64,000 bases of DNA from Hydromonas sp. (GTDB taxonomy: Bacteria > Pseudomonadota > Gammaproteobacteria > Burkholderiales > Burkholderiaceae): NCBI GenBank assembly GCA_017495165.1, contig JAFEII010000016.1, positions 154,396-218,395 on the forward strand, written 5' to 3'. The first letter of the stretch is position 1, and each line of letters starts with the position of its first letter. A program made the position numbers and the translations under genes. Below, in pieces: positions 21,421 through 31,248 of this stretch. The notes below the pieces were generated by a model. The model was given only the letters and a program-made list of their open reading frames with translations, did not search any database and was not told the DNA's origin.

Positions 21421-22044
21421 ATGGACGCATTTAAAACCTTTATTGCCTTGCTCGCGCTGATCAATCCGATTGGCGTGTTGCCCATGTTTATCAGTTTGAC
21501 GCGTGGTCATACGGCGGCGGAAAATCAGCGCACGATACGCGCTGCATCGCTGACGGTGATTGTGGTGGTGACGGTTTGTGCGTTGCTGGGCGAACAAATT
21601 ATTGGGTTTTTTGGGATTTCAATTGCGTCTTTGCAGGTGGCGGGTGGTTTGTTGATTTTGTTGATGTCGTTGTCGATGCTCAACGGTCAAATGGGCGGCG
21701 CGCGCACCACGGCGGAAGAAGAGAATGAAGCGGAAAATAAAGCCACATTGGGTGTGGTGCCGCTTGGCATCCCGCTTTTGACGGGGCCGGGTGCGATTTC
21801 TACCGTGATTGTGTATGCGAACAAAGCGCATGGCGCTGGCGACTACGCCATTATTATTGGCTGCGGTTTTGTGCTGGCGGCGCTGGTTTGGTTGACGTTG
21901 CAATTGGCGCAGCCGATTACGCGGATTATGGGGCGCTCGGGGATTAATATTGCGACGCGGATTATGGGTTTGTTGGTCGCTGCGGTGGCGGTTGAATTTA
22001 TTGTGGATGGTTTAAAAACCATGTTGCCTGTTTTGGGAGTTTGA
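21421..22044 (+). CDS. MarC-family integral membrane protein
   Basis: This 207-residue protein has six predicted membrane helices and the MarC signatures ALINPIGVLPMFISLTRG and PLGIPLLTGPGAIST. The family function is uncertain (it is not proven to give multidrug resistance). A marC gene between hisB and hisH is typical of Burkholderiales. Confidence 0.92.
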   Translation: MDAFKTFIALLALINPIGVLPMFISLTRGHTAAENQRTIRAASLTVIVVVTVCALLGEQIIGFFGISIASLQVAGGLLILLMSLSMLNGQMGGARTTAEEENEAENKATLGVVPLGIPLLTGPGAISTVIVYANKAHGAGDYAIIIGCGFVLAALVWLTLQLAQPITRIMGRSGINIATRIMGLLVAAVAVEFIVDGLKTMLPVLGV

Positions 22045-22046
22045 AT

Positions 22047-22376
22047 ATGTGGTTTGCAGTGCGAAATATTTATTATTATGGCCGTCGCAACGATGGCATG
22101 AATGTGTATGAAGAGCGGGTGGTTGCGTTTAAGGCGGCATCGGCAGAAGAGGCGCATGAGTTTGGTACATCTGAAGCTATGATTTATAAGCGCGCTGGCG
22201 GTTATTTGGCTTGCCCAGAGCAGTTGGTGTTTCGTTTGGATGAAGGCACGCTGACTCATGGGCACGAGGTATGGTCGGAGTTGTTGCAAACCGAGCAGGA
22301 GCCTGCTGAGTTTTATGAAAGTCGCTATGAGAATTACCGTTATGTGCCAGAAGCAGAAAAAGGGGTGTGGGCGTGA
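22047..22376 (+). CDS. small DUF4288-like protein
   Basis: This 109-residue soluble protein has [16 protein letters not shown], then [19 protein letters not shown], which resembles the DUF4288 pattern of a beta hairpin followed by YEE...A.SEEEA. The rest is acidic and Tyr-rich. The ATG is 2 bases after the marC stop and its stop overlaps the hisH start (GTGA). It is not a usual member of the his cluster. Function is unknown. Confidence 0.65.
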   Translation: MWFAVRNIYYYGRRNDGMNVYEERVVAFKAASAEEAHEFGTSEAMIYKRAGGYLACPEQLVFRLDEGTLTHGHEVWSELLQTEQEPAEFYESRYENYRYVPEAEKGVWA

Positions 22377-23011
22377 GTTCAACCATTGCGATTTTAGATT
22401 ACGGTTCAGGTAATTTACGCTCCGTCGCGCAAGCTGCGCGCACCGCGTCTCCCAAGTCTACGGTGATCATCACCAGCCAACCCGATGTCGTGCGTGCCGC
22501 TGATCGCATTATTTTGCCAGGGCAAGGCGCAATGGCGGACTGCATGAGTAATTTAAAAGCCAGTGGCCTGCTTGAGGCGTTGACCGAAGCGGCACAAACC
22601 AAGCCATTAATGGGCGTGTGTGTGGGCGAGCAAATGCTGTTTGGCGCGGCGGAAGAAGACGCGTCGCATGGCTTGGGCTGGTTGCAAGGCTCGGTGGTGC
22701 GGTTTCGATTGGATGGCGTGACTGATGCAAATGGCGCGCAACTCAAAGTGCCGCACATGGGCTGGAACGCTGTGCGCCAAACCCGTGCGCACCCTTTGTG
22801 GGATGGCATTCCTGATGAAGCCTACTTTTATTATGTGCACAGCTACTTTGTGCAGTGCGACGCGGCATTGACGGTTGGCGCATCCACTTACGGCGTTGAT
22901 TTTACTTGCGCTGTGGCGCAAGACAATATTTTTGCGGTGCAGTTTCATCCCGAGAAAAGCGGCGAGTATGGTTTGCAAATGTACCGCAATTTTGCGGAAT
23001 GGAAACCTTAG
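22373..23011 (+). CDS. hisH: imidazole glycerol phosphate synthase, glutaminase subunit
   Basis: This 212-residue class I glutamine amidotransferase feeds ammonia to HisF. The catalytic triad is Cys83 (GVCVGEQM) with His192 and Glu194 in HPEKSGEYG. The usual nucleophile context GICLGMQ is altered to GVCVGEQ. The GTG at 22373 overlaps the previous stop; an in-frame GTG at 22367 is also possible, but AAGGGGTG fits 22373. Confidence 0.95.
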   Translation: MSSTIAILDYGSGNLRSVAQAARTASPKSTVIITSQPDVVRAADRIILPGQGAMADCMSNLKASGLLEALTEAAQTKPLMGVCVGEQMLFGAAEEDASHGLGWLQGSVVRFRLDGVTDANGAQLKVPHMGWNAVRQTRAHPLWDGIPDEAYFYYVHSYFVQCDAALTVGASTYGVDFTCAVAQDNIFAVQFHPEKSGEYGLQMYRNFAEWKP

Positions 23012-23017
23012 TAAATG

Positions 23018-23081
23018 GTAGGGTGGGCAACGCCCACCATTGTGTTTTTGCAGTAATAACGGTGGGCAATGCCCACCCTAC
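23018..23081. repeat. REP-like inverted pair, family A
   Basis: Two 21-base units, GTAGGGTGGGCAACGCCCACC (23018-23038) and its reverse form GGTGGGCAATGCCCACCCTAC (23061-23081), face each other with a 22-base spacer between hisH and hisA. The pair can fold into one large stem. Confidence 0.8.
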
Positions 23082-23095
23082 GTGGAAAATAAAAT

Positions 23096-23842
23096 ATGTT
23101 GTTAATCCCAGCGATTGATTTAAAAGACGGCCAATGCGTGCGGCTTGAACAAGGTGAAATGCATCGTGTGACGGTGTTTTCAGATGCGCCTGAGCAAATG
23201 GCAAAGCATTGGGTGGCGCAAGGCGCGCGGCGTTTGCATTTGGTTGATTTAAACGGTGCGTTTGCGGGCGAGCCTGTCAATCAAGCCGCGATTGCCGCGA
23301 TTTTGGAGGCGGTTGGCGGCGACATTCCCGTGCAAATCGGCGGCGGTATTCGTGATTTGGCGACGATTGCGCGTTACATTGAAATGGGCATCAGTTACGT
23401 GATTATCGGCACGGCGGCGATTAAAAGTCCGCAGTTTTTGGCCGATGCCTGCAAAGCGTTTCCGGGCAAAATCATTGTGGGGCTGGACGCCAAAGATGGC
23501 TTTGCCGCGACCGATGGTTGGGCGGTGGTCACCGAGCATCAAGTGGCGGATTTGGCGAAAAAATTTGAAGATTATGGCGTGGACAGCATCATTTACACCG
23601 ACATCGGGCGTGACGGCATGCTCAAAGGCATTAACATCGAAGCGACCACTGACTTAGCCCGCGCCTCAAGTATTCCGGTGATTGCATCGGGCGGCTTGAC
23701 CAATTTTGATGACATTGACGGCTTGTGCGCAGTGGCAAATCAAGGCGTGGTGGGCGTGATTTGCGGGCGTGCGATTTACTCGGGCGATTTGGACTTTGCG
23801 GCGGCACAACGACGGGCGGATGCGCTGATGGCGGCGGTGTAA
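23096..23842 (+). CDS. hisA: ProFAR isomerase
   Basis: This 248-residue TIM barrel catalyses the Amadori isomerisation of ProFAR. It has [19 protein letters not shown] with the catalytic Asp8, and the second catalytic Asp in [12 protein letters not shown]. Phosphate-binding Gly motifs ([16 protein letters not shown]) are present. It starts just after a repeat pair and ends 2 bases before hisF. Confidence 0.97.
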   Translation: MLLIPAIDLKDGQCVRLEQGEMHRVTVFSDAPEQMAKHWVAQGARRLHLVDLNGAFAGEPVNQAAIAAILEAVGGDIPVQIGGGIRDLATIARYIEMGISYVIIGTAAIKSPQFLADACKAFPGKIIVGLDAKDGFAATDGWAVVTEHQVADLAKKFEDYGVDSIIYTDIGRDGMLKGINIEATTDLARASSIPVIASGGLTNFDDIDGLCAVANQGVVGVICGRAIYSGDLDFAAAQRRADALMAAV

Positions 23843-23844
23843 TT

Positions 23845-24615
23845 ATGCTTACCAAACGCATTATCCCCTGCTTGGATGTCAAAGATGGCCGCGTGGTCAA
23901 AGGCGTGAATTTTGTTGGCTTGCGTGACGCAGGCGACCCTGTTGAGATTGCCAAGGGCTATGATTTACAGGGCGCGGACGAGCTGACTTTTTTGGACATC
24001 ACCGCGACTTCTGATAACCGTGATTTGATTTTGCCCATCATCGAGTCGGTTGCGGATCAGGTGTTTATTCCGTTGACGGTCGGCGGTGGCGTGCGCGCCG
24101 TGTCGGATGTGAGGCGTCTGCTCAACGCAGGTGCGGACAAAGTGGGGATTAACTCCGCTGCGGTGTCGAACCCACAATTGGTGGCGGATGCGGCGGGAAA
24201 GTTTGGCTCGCAATGTATTGTGGTGGCGATTGACGCCAAGCGCGTGTCAAAAGACGGTGAGGCGCTGCGTTGGGAGATTTTTACGCACGGCGGGCGCACT
24301 GCAACGGGCATTGATGCGATTGAATGGGCGATAAAAATGAATGCGCTGGGTGCGGGTGAGTTGTTGCTTACCAGCATGGATAAGGACGGCACGCGCAGTG
24401 GTTTTGATTTGGCGTTGACGCGTGCGGTGTCTGAAGCGGTGAGTATTCCTGTGATTGCATCGGGTGGCGTGGGTGGTTTACAAGACTTGGCGGATGGGAT
24501 TTTGCTTGGGCGCGCTGATGCGGTTTTGGCGGCAAGTATTTTCCATTTTGGGCAACATACCGTTGCCCAGGCAAAAGAATTAATGCGTGCGCAAAATATT
24601 CACGTGCGTTTATAA
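23845..24615 (+). CDS. hisF: imidazole glycerol phosphate synthase, cyclase subunit
   Basis: This 256-residue TIM barrel, sister to HisA, makes imidazole glycerol phosphate and AICAR with HisH. It has [21 protein letters not shown] with Asp11, [14 protein letters not shown] [11 protein letters not shown], and [15 protein letters not shown]. The frame is open from 23725 in the hisA region, but the ATG at 23845 gives the conserved start. Confidence 0.97.
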   Translation: MLTKRIIPCLDVKDGRVVKGVNFVGLRDAGDPVEIAKGYDLQGADELTFLDITATSDNRDLILPIIESVADQVFIPLTVGGGVRAVSDVRRLLNAGADKVGINSAAVSNPQLVADAAGKFGSQCIVVAIDAKRVSKDGEALRWEIFTHGGRTATGIDAIEWAIKMNALGAGELLLTSMDKDGTRSGFDLALTRAVSEAVSIPVIASGGVGGLQDLADGILLGRADAVLAASIFHFGQHTVAQAKELMRAQNIHVRL

Positions 24616-24643
24616 TCAAGCGCTTATAAATAAGAGGCAGGCT

Positions 24644-25036
24644 ATGCAAGCTCAATTGGACCGAATTAAATGGGATGACAAGGGTCTTGTGCCCGTGATT
24701 GCGCAAGAGTCGGGTACGGGCAAAGTGCTGATGTTTGCGTGGATGAATGCGCAGGCGTTGCAAAAAACCCTTGAGCTTGAGCGGGCGGTTTATTTTTCGC
24801 GCAGCCGCAATAAGCTGTGGTTTAAGGGCGAAGAGTCGGGGCATGTACAGCATGTCAAGTCTGTGCGCATGGATTGCGATCAAGATGTGTTGTTGCTCGA
24901 AGTGGTTCAAGATGGCGGTATGGCTTGCCATACGGGGCGGCACAGTTGTTTTTTTGAGGCATTTGATTTTGATTCGCGCACGTGGCAAGTGACCGAGCCT
25001 GTGCTTAAAAATCCTGATTTGATTTATACAAAATAG
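24644..25036 (+). CDS. hisI: phosphoribosyl-AMP cyclohydrolase
   Basis: This 130-residue zinc enzyme opens the adenine ring of PR-AMP. It has [33 protein letters not shown], and the metal ligands in [12 protein letters not shown] and [11 protein letters not shown]. It is separate from hisE, unlike the fused enteric enzyme. The ATG at 24644 is preferred to the longer frame from 24587, which overlaps hisF. Confidence 0.96.
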   Translation: MQAQLDRIKWDDKGLVPVIAQESGTGKVLMFAWMNAQALQKTLELERAVYFSRSRNKLWFKGEESGHVQHVKSVRMDCDQDVLLLEVVQDGGMACHTGRHSCFFEAFDFDSRTWQVTEPVLKNPDLIYTK

Positions 25037-25057
25037 CAAAATACAGACGAGGTGATG

Positions 25058-25402
25058 ATGAAAAGCATTGAGGATATTTTAAATGAGTTGTGGCTTGTGA
25101 TTGAGTCACGTAAGGGTGGTGACCCTGACCGCTCGTACGTGTCGCGCTTGTTTGCTAAAGGCGACGATACAATTTTAAAAAAACTTGGCGAGGAGTGTAT
25201 TGAGGTCGTCATCGCCAGTAAAGGCGGTAACGTCAATCAGGTGGTGTACGAATCGGCCGATTTGTTGTTTCATTTGATGGTGATGTTGTCCAATTACGGT
25301 TTGACGCTTGATGAAGTGGTGCGTGAATTGGGGCGACGCGAAGGCATGTCGGGATTGGCTGAAAAAGCCTCGCGCTCAGGTATGCAGCTGGATAAATTCT
25401 AA
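25058..25402 (+). CDS. hisE: phosphoribosyl-ATP pyrophosphatase
   Basis: This 114-residue MazG-like helical enzyme hydrolyses PR-ATP to PR-AMP. It has [32 protein letters not shown] and [14 protein letters not shown], the metal-binding EExxE...D pattern. Three possible starts (25052 GTG, 25055 and 25058 ATG) follow each other; GAGG at 25049-25052 favours 25058. It is the last his gene here. Confidence 0.95.
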   Translation: MKSIEDILNELWLVIESRKGGDPDRSYVSRLFAKGDDTILKKLGEECIEVVIASKGGNVNQVVYESADLLFHLMVMLSNYGLTLDEVVRELGRREGMSGLAEKASRSGMQLDKF

Positions 25403-25411
25403 GGGGTTTGC

Positions 25412-25768
25412 ATGAGTGACTGCTTGTTTTGTAAAATCATTGCCGGTGAGATTCCTGCTCGGCAAGTCTATGAAGACGATGACATGCTGGCTTTTCATGA
25501 CATTAACCCCGCTGCGCCGGTTCATTTGCTGATTGTGCCCAAAACCCATGTCGCCACGTTGGCGGACGTGTGTCCGGCCGACGAGGCGGTTTTGGGAAAA
25601 ATGATGGCGATTGCGCCGCGTTTGGCGGCTGAGAATGGCGGGCGTACTTTGCCTGATGGTGGTTTGCGCGTGGTTATGAATGTTGGGCCAGACGGCGGCC
25701 AAGAGGTTTATCATGTCCATTTACATGTGTTGGCGGGCGAGCGTCCGTGGCGCGGTATGGCTGTTTAA
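25412..25768 (+). CDS. HIT-family hydrolase (HinT-like)
   Basis: This 118-residue protein has the histidine triad HVHLHV near residue 98 and the N-terminal CLFCKIIAGEIPARQVYEDD. HinT enzymes hydrolyse AMP-lysine and similar phosphoramidates. It sits between hisE and tatA, the usual place in Burkholderiales. Confidence 0.93.
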   Translation: MSDCLFCKIIAGEIPARQVYEDDDMLAFHDINPAAPVHLLIVPKTHVATLADVCPADEAVLGKMMAIAPRLAAENGGRTLPDGGLRVVMNVGPDGGQEVYHVHLHVLAGERPWRGMAV

Positions 25769-25790
25769 TTGATTTTTAAAGGGGGTTGTT

Positions 25791-26024
25791 ATGGGTAGCT
25801 TTGGAATAATGCACTGGCTAATTGTGCTGGCTGTCGTGGTGCTCTTGTTTGGCACCAAAAAATTACGCAACTTGGGTGGCGATTTGGGTGCGGCGGTGAA
25901 AGGTTTTAAAGACGGCATGACGGGCGAGGATGAAAAAAACACACCAACCGCCGTTTTGAAAAATGACGAAAAAACCGTTGAAAATCAGGCCGCTGACGTT
26001 TCTGCGCGTGAGCGTCAGTCGTAA
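25791..26024 (+). CDS. tatA: Sec-independent translocase TatA
   Basis: This 77-residue protein has one N-terminal membrane helix, a hinge [16 protein letters not shown] and an amphipathic helix [11 protein letters not shown], then a charged tail. It forms the pore for folded proteins. The tat system would export cofactor-containing enzymes; the nar enzyme here faces the cytoplasm and lacks a Tat signal. Confidence 0.95.
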   Translation: MGSFGIMHWLIVLAVVVLLFGTKKLRNLGGDLGAAVKGFKDGMTGEDEKNTPTAVLKNDEKTVENQAADVSARERQS

Positions 26025-26036
26025 TGTTGCACCAAT

Positions 26037-26519
26037 ATGCTTGATTTAGGAATCTCCAAGCTCGTGCTCATCGGTGTGGTGGGCTTGGTTGTCTTGGGCC
26101 CCGAGCGCTTGCCCAAAGTGACGCGGGTGCTGGGCGCGCTGATTGGGCGCGCGCAGCGCTATGTGCGAGATGTGAAGGAGGAAGTGTCTAAAGACATGGA
26201 CTTGCTTGAACTCAAGAAAATGGGGCAGGCTGCCAACGACCAGCTTAATGATGTTCAGCAAAACATCGCTCAAACTTGGCAGGATACGACTCAAGAGCCG
26301 CCTGCGGCACAACCCTACCAAGCGCGAACCCCCAATTTTGATGTGCAAGCCGTGCGTGCTGGGCGGCACCATTGGGGGGCTAAAATCGGGCGCGTGCCAC
26401 AGTGGTACAAACGGGCGCACCGTATTCCCTCCAAATTGTCTAGCGATGCTGCGCGAATGAAAAAACACCGCAAGTCTGCCGCACACACGCGCAAAGCGGC
26501 GCCATCGTTTTTTCATTGA
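26037..26519 (+). CDS. tatB: Sec-independent translocase TatB
   Basis: This 160-residue protein starts MLDLGISKLVLIGVVGLVVLGPERLP, with the TatB Glu and GPERLP hinge, and a long amphipathic helix follows. The C-terminal half is basic and poorly conserved. It forms the substrate receptor with TatC. It lies 12 bases after tatA. Confidence 0.95.
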   Translation: MLDLGISKLVLIGVVGLVVLGPERLPKVTRVLGALIGRAQRYVRDVKEEVSKDMDLLELKKMGQAANDQLNDVQQNIAQTWQDTTQEPPAAQPYQARTPNFDVQAVRAGRHHWGAKIGRVPQWYKRAHRIPSKLSSDAARMKKHRKSAAHTRKAAPSFFH

Positions 26520-26556
26520 TGGCGCATCTTCAAACCCCATTAAACCTTCTTTTCTC

Positions 26557-27321
26557 ATGACTCAAACGCCTCAACCCATGATTGAAACCGATAACCTCTC
26601 CGGTTGGATTGGGCATTTGGTTGAGTTGCGTCAGCGGCTGGTTAAGAGCGTGTTGGCGGTGTTGGTAATTTTCTTTGTGTTGCTGTATTGGAGTAGCGAT
26701 ATTTTCAATCTGTTTGCGCAACCCATGATTCAAAGTTTGCCAGCAGGGGCGCGCATGATTTCAACTGAAGTCACGTCTAATTTTTTTGTGCCCATGAAAT
26801 TCGTGCTGTGGGTCTCGTTTGTGTTGGCGTTGCCTGTGGTGATTTACCAAGTCTGGGCGTTTGTTGCACCAGGGCTTTATCAATCTGAAAAAAAACTGGT
26901 TGTTCCGATTGTTGGCTCAAGCTATGTGCTATTTTTGGTTGGTACGGCATTTGCATATTTTGTGGTATTTCCCTCGGTGTTTGGCTTTATGGCAAAGCTC
27001 ACGCCGCTTAGCGTCGAGATGGCAACCGATATTGACAGTTATTTAAGCTTTGGATTGACCACGTTTTTGGCGTTTGGTTTGACCTTTGAGGTACCGATTG
27101 TGGTGATTGTGCTGGTCAAGCTGGGTGTGGTTACATTGGCGCAGCTTAAGACTGCGCGCCGCTACGTGATTGTGGGCGCGTTTGTGGTTGCGGCTGTGGT
27201 GACGCCGCCCGATGTGGCATCGCAGTTGATGTTGGCAATCCCTTTGGTGATTTTGTATGAAGTGGGCTTATTTTTGTCGCGCTGGATTGTGCCGCGCCCT
27301 TCAAGCGAGCCTGAGCGTTAA
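26557..27321 (+). CDS. tatC: Sec-independent translocase TatC
   Basis: This 254-residue protein has six membrane helices and the conserved HLVELRQRLVKS N-terminal motif that binds twin-arginine signals. Also visible are FVAPGLYQSEKK and a late VVTPPDVASQLMLAIPL segment. It completes tatABC, 37 bases after tatB. Confidence 0.96.
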   Translation: MTQTPQPMIETDNLSGWIGHLVELRQRLVKSVLAVLVIFFVLLYWSSDIFNLFAQPMIQSLPAGARMISTEVTSNFFVPMKFVLWVSFVLALPVVIYQVWAFVAPGLYQSEKKLVVPIVGSSYVLFLVGTAFAYFVVFPSVFGFMAKLTPLSVEMATDIDSYLSFGLTTFLAFGLTFEVPIVVIVLVKLGVVTLAQLKTARRYVIVGAFVVAAVVTPPDVASQLMLAIPLVILYEVGLFLSRWIVPRPSSEPER

Positions 27322-27341
27322 CCCATTTTGAAAGGTTTCGT

Positions 27342-28010
27342 ATGACCGTTGCAGCGCAATTTATCCAGTTTGCTTTGACGCAAAATGTCTTGAAATTTGG
27401 TGCGTTTAAAACCAAAGCGGGTCGAATCTCGCCATATTTTTTTAATGCCGGCTTGTTTAATGATGGCGCGAGTTTGCTCGCACTTGCTAATGCCTATGCG
27501 GATGTGTTGCTTGAGAAGCGCGCAGAGGGCTTTGAGTTTGATTTGCTGTTTGGACCAGCCTATAAAGGCATCACCTTAGCGAGCGCGACTGCGATGGCCT
27601 TGGCGCAAAAAGGGCTTAACACCCCTTATGCGTACAACCGCAAAGAGGCCAAAGACCATGGCGAGGGTGGCGTTTTGGTTGGGGCGGATATGGCCGGTAA
27701 GCGCGTGGTTATTATTGATGATGTGATTTCGGCGGGCACATCCGTGCGAGAGTCTGTGCGCATGATACAGGCTGCTGGCGCAACGCCGTCCGCTGTTTTG
27801 ATTGCTTTGGATCGCATGGAAAAAAGCGGCACGGCAGAGGACGTTGGTCAATATTCCGCCGTCCAAAGTGTGCAACAAGAATTCGATTTGCCTGTGTTTG
27901 CCATTGCCACGCTGGCGGACTTGATGGCGTTTTTGCATGAGTCTGACAATCAGCAGCTGGTGCAGCACAAGGCCAATGTTGCTCAGTATCGCGAAAAATA
28001 CGGCATTTAA
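27342..28010 (+). CDS. pyrE: orotate phosphoribosyltransferase
   Basis: This 222-residue enzyme joins orotate and PRPP to make OMP in pyrimidine synthesis. The PRPP-binding loop VVIIDDVISAGTS is at residues 122-134. The N-terminal LKFGAFKTKAGRISPYFFNAG and the flexible loop with KEAKDHGEGG are typical. It is 20 bases after tatC, so probably in the same transcript. Confidence 0.95.
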   Translation: MTVAAQFIQFALTQNVLKFGAFKTKAGRISPYFFNAGLFNDGASLLALANAYADVLLEKRAEGFEFDLLFGPAYKGITLASATAMALAQKGLNTPYAYNRKEAKDHGEGGVLVGADMAGKRVVIIDDVISAGTSVRESVRMIQAAGATPSAVLIALDRMEKSGTAEDVGQYSAVQSVQQEFDLPVFAIATLADLMAFLHESDNQQLVQHKANVAQYREKYGI

Positions 28011-28078
28011 TTTTAATCTCAAAAATACCACACAGTTTTGTGAAATTCAATATTATCCATCTCCAGTAGAGACGCCTC

Positions 28079-28107
28079 TTGCTTGTTGCGCGCTTTTGTA
28101 ATATCAT
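28079..28107 (+). promoter_or_regulatory. promoter of the rplC ribosomal operon
   Basis: TTGCTT (28079-28084) and TATCAT (28102-28107) are separated by 17 bases, about 105 bases before rplC. Because rpsJ is missing from its usual place in front, the operon needs its own promoter here. Confidence 0.55.
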
Positions 28108-28178
28108 GCACAGCTAACCTTTGTACATCAAGGTTTTGAGCGGTGTTTTTAATCAAAAAGACACTAAATGTTATCTAC

Positions 28179-28198
28179 CTCGACCAATCGTAGTCGAG
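28179..28198 (+). promoter_or_regulatory. leader hairpin just before rplC
   Basis: CTCGAC (28179-28184) pairs with GTCGAG (28193-28198), three bases before the GGAG ribosome site at 28202. It could control access to the site; in enteric bacteria the S10 leader is bound by L4. Regulation here is inference. Confidence 0.35.
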
Positions 28199-28211
28199 AA
28201 TGGAGTTTATA

Positions 28212-28871
28212 ATGAGTCACAATGGACTAGGTCTGTTGGGTCGCAAAGTGGGTATGACCCGCATTTTTGCTGAGGATGGTTCATCCATTCCAGTGACTGT
28301 GTTGGATGTATCTAACAACCGCGTTACCCAAATCAAGACGCCTGAAGTTGACGGCTATGCCGCCGTTCAGGTCACTTATGGTACTCGTCGCGCATCTCGT
28401 GTTGCTAAACCTCAAGCGGGTCACTTAGCAAAAGCGGGTGTTGAAGCGGGTTCCTTCACAAAAGAGTTTCGTTTGTCAGCCGATGACTTGGCTAAAATGA
28501 CCGCGGGCAGCAATGTTTCCGTAGAGTTGTTTGAAGTCGGTCAAAAAGTGGACGTTACCGGTGTTACTATCGGTAAAGGCTACGCAGGTACCATCAAACG
28601 TTACCACTTCGCATCAGGCCGTGCATCACACGGTAACTCTCGTTCACATAATGTACCTGGTTCCATCGGTATGGCGCAAGATCCAGGTCGTGTTTTCCCT
28701 GGTAAACGCATGACGGGTCACTTGGGTGATGTGAATCGCACCACGCAAAATTTAGAAATCGCACGTGTTGATTTGGAACGCGGATTGTTGCTGATTAAAG
28801 GCGCAGTTCCTGGTTCTAAAAACGGTGAAATCATCGTTCGCAGTGCAGTTAAAGCGAAAGGGGCGAAATAA
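28212..28871 (+). CDS. rplC: 50S ribosomal protein L3
   Basis: This 219-residue protein binds near the 3' end of 23S rRNA. It has [13 protein letters not shown] at the start and the tip loop [19 protein letters not shown] followed by [18 protein letters not shown]. The ATG at 28212 has a GGAG site; the frame's earlier ATG at 28200 is too close to the leader hairpin. Its stop shares a base with the rplD start (TAATG). Confidence 0.97.
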   Translation: MSHNGLGLLGRKVGMTRIFAEDGSSIPVTVLDVSNNRVTQIKTPEVDGYAAVQVTYGTRRASRVAKPQAGHLAKAGVEAGSFTKEFRLSADDLAKMTAGSNVSVELFEVGQKVDVTGVTIGKGYAGTIKRYHFASGRASHGNSRSHNVPGSIGMAQDPGRVFPGKRMTGHLGDVNRTTQNLEIARVDLERGLLLIKGAVPGSKNGEIIVRSAVKAKGAK

Positions 28872-29488
28872 TGGATATTAAGCTCTTAAACGTAGACGGT
28901 TCAGCTTCTGCTGTTACCGCATCTGAAGCAGTTTTTGGCCGTGAGTACAACGAAGCTTTGATTCATCAAATCGTTGTCGCATATCAAGCCAATGCTCGCG
29001 CAGGTGACCGTGCGCAAAAAACACGTCGTCAAGTGAAACACTCGACGAAAAAGCCTTGGGCACAAAAAGGTACGGGTCGCGCTCGTGCCGGTATGACTTC
29101 TTCGCCAGTATGGCGTGGGGGTGGACGTGCACATCCAAATTCACCTGATGAAAATTTCTCTCAAAAAGTGAATCGTAAAATGCAACGCGCCGCATTGTGC
29201 AGTATTTACTCACAATTGGTTCGTGACCAACGTTTGGTGGTGGTTGATACATTTGCTGTGGCAACGCCTAAAACCAAAGAAGTTGCAGATAAATTAAAAG
29301 GCTTGGGCTTAACGTCAACACTCATCATCACTGATGACTTTAACGAAAACCTATACTTGGCAACTCGCAACTTGATTAATGTTGAGGTGTTAGAGCCTAA
29401 ACACGTTGACCCATTGTCTTTGTTGTTCTACAAAAAAATTGTAGTCACTAAAGGCGCGGTCGCGCAAATCGAGGAGATCTTGTCATGA
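28871..29488 (+). CDS. rplD: 50S ribosomal protein L4
   Basis: This 205-residue protein lines the exit tunnel. The extended loop [31 protein letters not shown] is intact, with no deletion of the type linked to macrolide resistance. It may also repress its own operon. It overlaps rplC by one base and rplW by four. Confidence 0.97.
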   Translation: MDIKLLNVDGSASAVTASEAVFGREYNEALIHQIVVAYQANARAGDRAQKTRRQVKHSTKKPWAQKGTGRARAGMTSSPVWRGGGRAHPNSPDENFSQKVNRKMQRAALCSIYSQLVRDQRLVVVDTFAVATPKTKEVADKLKGLGLTSTLIITDDFNENLYLATRNLINVEVLEPKHVDPLSLLFYKKIVVTKGAVAQIEEILS

Positions 29489-29784
29489 GTCAAGAACGTT
29501 TAATGCAAGTATTGCTCGCGCCCATCGTTTCAGAAAAAAGTACCTTTGTAGCAGAAAAATACGAACACGTAGCTTTCCGCGTGATGCAATGCGCTACCAA
29601 ACATGAAATTAAATCGGCTGTTGAATTATTGTTCAAAGTAGAAGTAGAAGCTGTTCGCGTGTTGAACCGTAAAGGTAAGACCAAGCGCACAGGTCGTGGT
29701 ATGGGTCGTCGTTCTAACGTCCGCTTAGCCTACGTTGCCTTGAAAACAGGTCAAGAAATTCGCTTTGACGAGGAGGTTAAATAA
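29485..29784 (+). CDS. rplW: 50S ribosomal protein L23
   Basis: This 99-residue protein sits at the tunnel exit and docks trigger factor and SRP. It has [24 protein letters not shown] and [22 protein letters not shown]. The start overlaps the rplD stop (ATGA) and its stop overlaps the rplB start. Confidence 0.97.
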   Translation: MSQERLMQVLLAPIVSEKSTFVAEKYEHVAFRVMQCATKHEIKSAVELLFKVEVEAVRVLNRKGKTKRTGRGMGRRSNVRLAYVALKTGQEIRFDEEVK

Positions 29785-30611
29785 TGGCACTCGTAAAACT
29801 CAAACCAACCTCGCCAGGCCGTCGTGGCATGGTCAAGTTGGTCAACAAAGAATTGCATAAAGGCGCGCCTCATGCACCTTTGTTGGAACATCAAAAACAA
29901 AACGCTGGTCGTAACCACAATGGTCACATCACCACCCGTCATCGTGGCGGTGGTCATAAACACCATTACCGTTTAATCGACTTCAAACGCAATGACAAAG
30001 ATGGCATCGTCGCGAAAGTGGAACGTTTAGAATACGATCCAAACCGCAGCGCCAACATCGCTTTGTTGTTGTACAAAGATGGCGAACGCCGTTACATCAT
30101 CGCTCCGCGTGGTGTATCAGCAGGTCATGAGCTGGTGAGCGGTGCTGAAGCGCCAATCAAAGCAGGTAATTCATTGCCATTGCGCAATATCCCTGTCGGT
30201 TCAACTGTACATTGCGTTGAAATGAAACCAGGCAAAGGTGCACAAATGGTGCGTTCAGCTGGTACTTCTGCTCAATTGATGGCACGTGAAGGTATCTACG
30301 CTCAAATTCGTTTGCGCTCAGGTGAAGTTCGTCGTGTTCACGTTGATTGCCGCGCCACTATTGGTGAGGTTGGCAACGAAGAGCACGGTCTACGCAAAAT
30401 CGGTAAAGCTGGTGCAATGCGCTGGCGTGGTGTTCGCCCGACAGTGCGTGGTGTGGTCATGAATCCAGTTGATCACCCGCACGGTGGTGGTGAAGGCCGT
30501 ACTTCAGCCGGTATGCATCCTGTGTCGCCATGGGGTCAAAAGACCAAGGGTTATCGTACGCGTCGCAACAAGCGCACCGATAGCATGATTGTTAAACGTC
30601 GCTACAAATAA
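29784..30611 (+). CDS. rplB: 50S ribosomal protein L2
   Basis: This 275-residue core protein is needed for peptidyl transfer. The conserved [19 protein letters not shown] loop contains the essential histidine region. [20 protein letters not shown] ends the protein. Length and order are normal. Confidence 0.98.
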   Translation: MALVKLKPTSPGRRGMVKLVNKELHKGAPHAPLLEHQKQNAGRNHNGHITTRHRGGGHKHHYRLIDFKRNDKDGIVAKVERLEYDPNRSANIALLLYKDGERRYIIAPRGVSAGHELVSGAEAPIKAGNSLPLRNIPVGSTVHCVEMKPGKGAQMVRSAGTSAQLMAREGIYAQIRLRSGEVRRVHVDCRATIGEVGNEEHGLRKIGKAGAMRWRGVRPTVRGVVMNPVDHPHGGGEGRTSAGMHPVSPWGQKTKGYRTRRNKRTDSMIVKRRYK

Positions 30612-30621
30612 GGAGTGAATA

Positions 30622-30897
30622 ATGGCTCGTTCAGTTAAAAAAGGTCCATTTTGCGACGCTCACTTATTGAAAAAAGTAGATGCGGCGATTGCAAATCGTG
30701 ACAAAAAACCTATCAAAACGTGGTCTCGTCGCTCAACGGTTTTGCCTGATTTCATTGGCTTAACCATTGCAGTACACAACGGCCGTCAACATTTACCCGT
30801 CTATATTTCTGAAAATATGGTCGGCCATAAGCTCGGCGAATTTGCCTTGACGCGTACCTTCAAAGGTCATGCGGCAGACAAAAAAGCGAAGAAATAA
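30622..30897 (+). CDS. rpsS: 30S ribosomal protein S19
   Basis: This 91-residue protein contacts S13 at the head of the small subunit. [17 protein letters not shown] and [27 protein letters not shown] are diagnostic. A strong AAGGAG site precedes the ATG. Confidence 0.98.
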   Translation: MARSVKKGPFCDAHLLKKVDAAIANRDKKPIKTWSRRSTVLPDFIGLTIAVHNGRQHLPVYISENMVGHKLGEFALTRTFKGHAADKKAKK

Positions 30898-30909
30898 GGA
30901 TAAGCGAAA

Positions 30910-31239
30910 ATGGAAACTACTGCTATTTTACGCGGCGTTCGCTTATCGGCTCAAAAAGGTCGCTTAGTGGCCGATTTGATTCGCGGCATGAACGTCGAAC
31001 AAGCATTGAACACGTTAACTTTTACCCGTAAAAAAGCGGCCGTAATTGTGAAAAAAGTATTGGAATCAGCAATTGCCAATGCCGAACACAATGATGGTGC
31101 TGATATTGACGATTTACGCGTCACTAAAATTTACATCGATAAAGGTGCGTCGCTCAAACGGATGTCACCACGCGCCAAAGGCCGTGGTAACAGTATTGAA
31201 AAACAAACCAGTCACATCACTGTGACCGTTGGTAACTAA
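30910..31239 (+). CDS. rplV: 50S ribosomal protein L22
   Basis: This 109-residue protein reaches into the exit tunnel. The beta-hairpin tip [20 protein letters not shown] is intact and of normal length, so no macrolide-type deletion is seen. It lies 12 bases after rpsS. Confidence 0.98.
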   Translation: METTAILRGVRLSAQKGRLVADLIRGMNVEQALNTLTFTRKKAAVIVKKVLESAIANAEHNDGADIDDLRVTKIYIDKGASLKRMSPRAKGRGNSIEKQTSHITVTVGN

Positions 31240-31248
31240 GGAGTCAAG

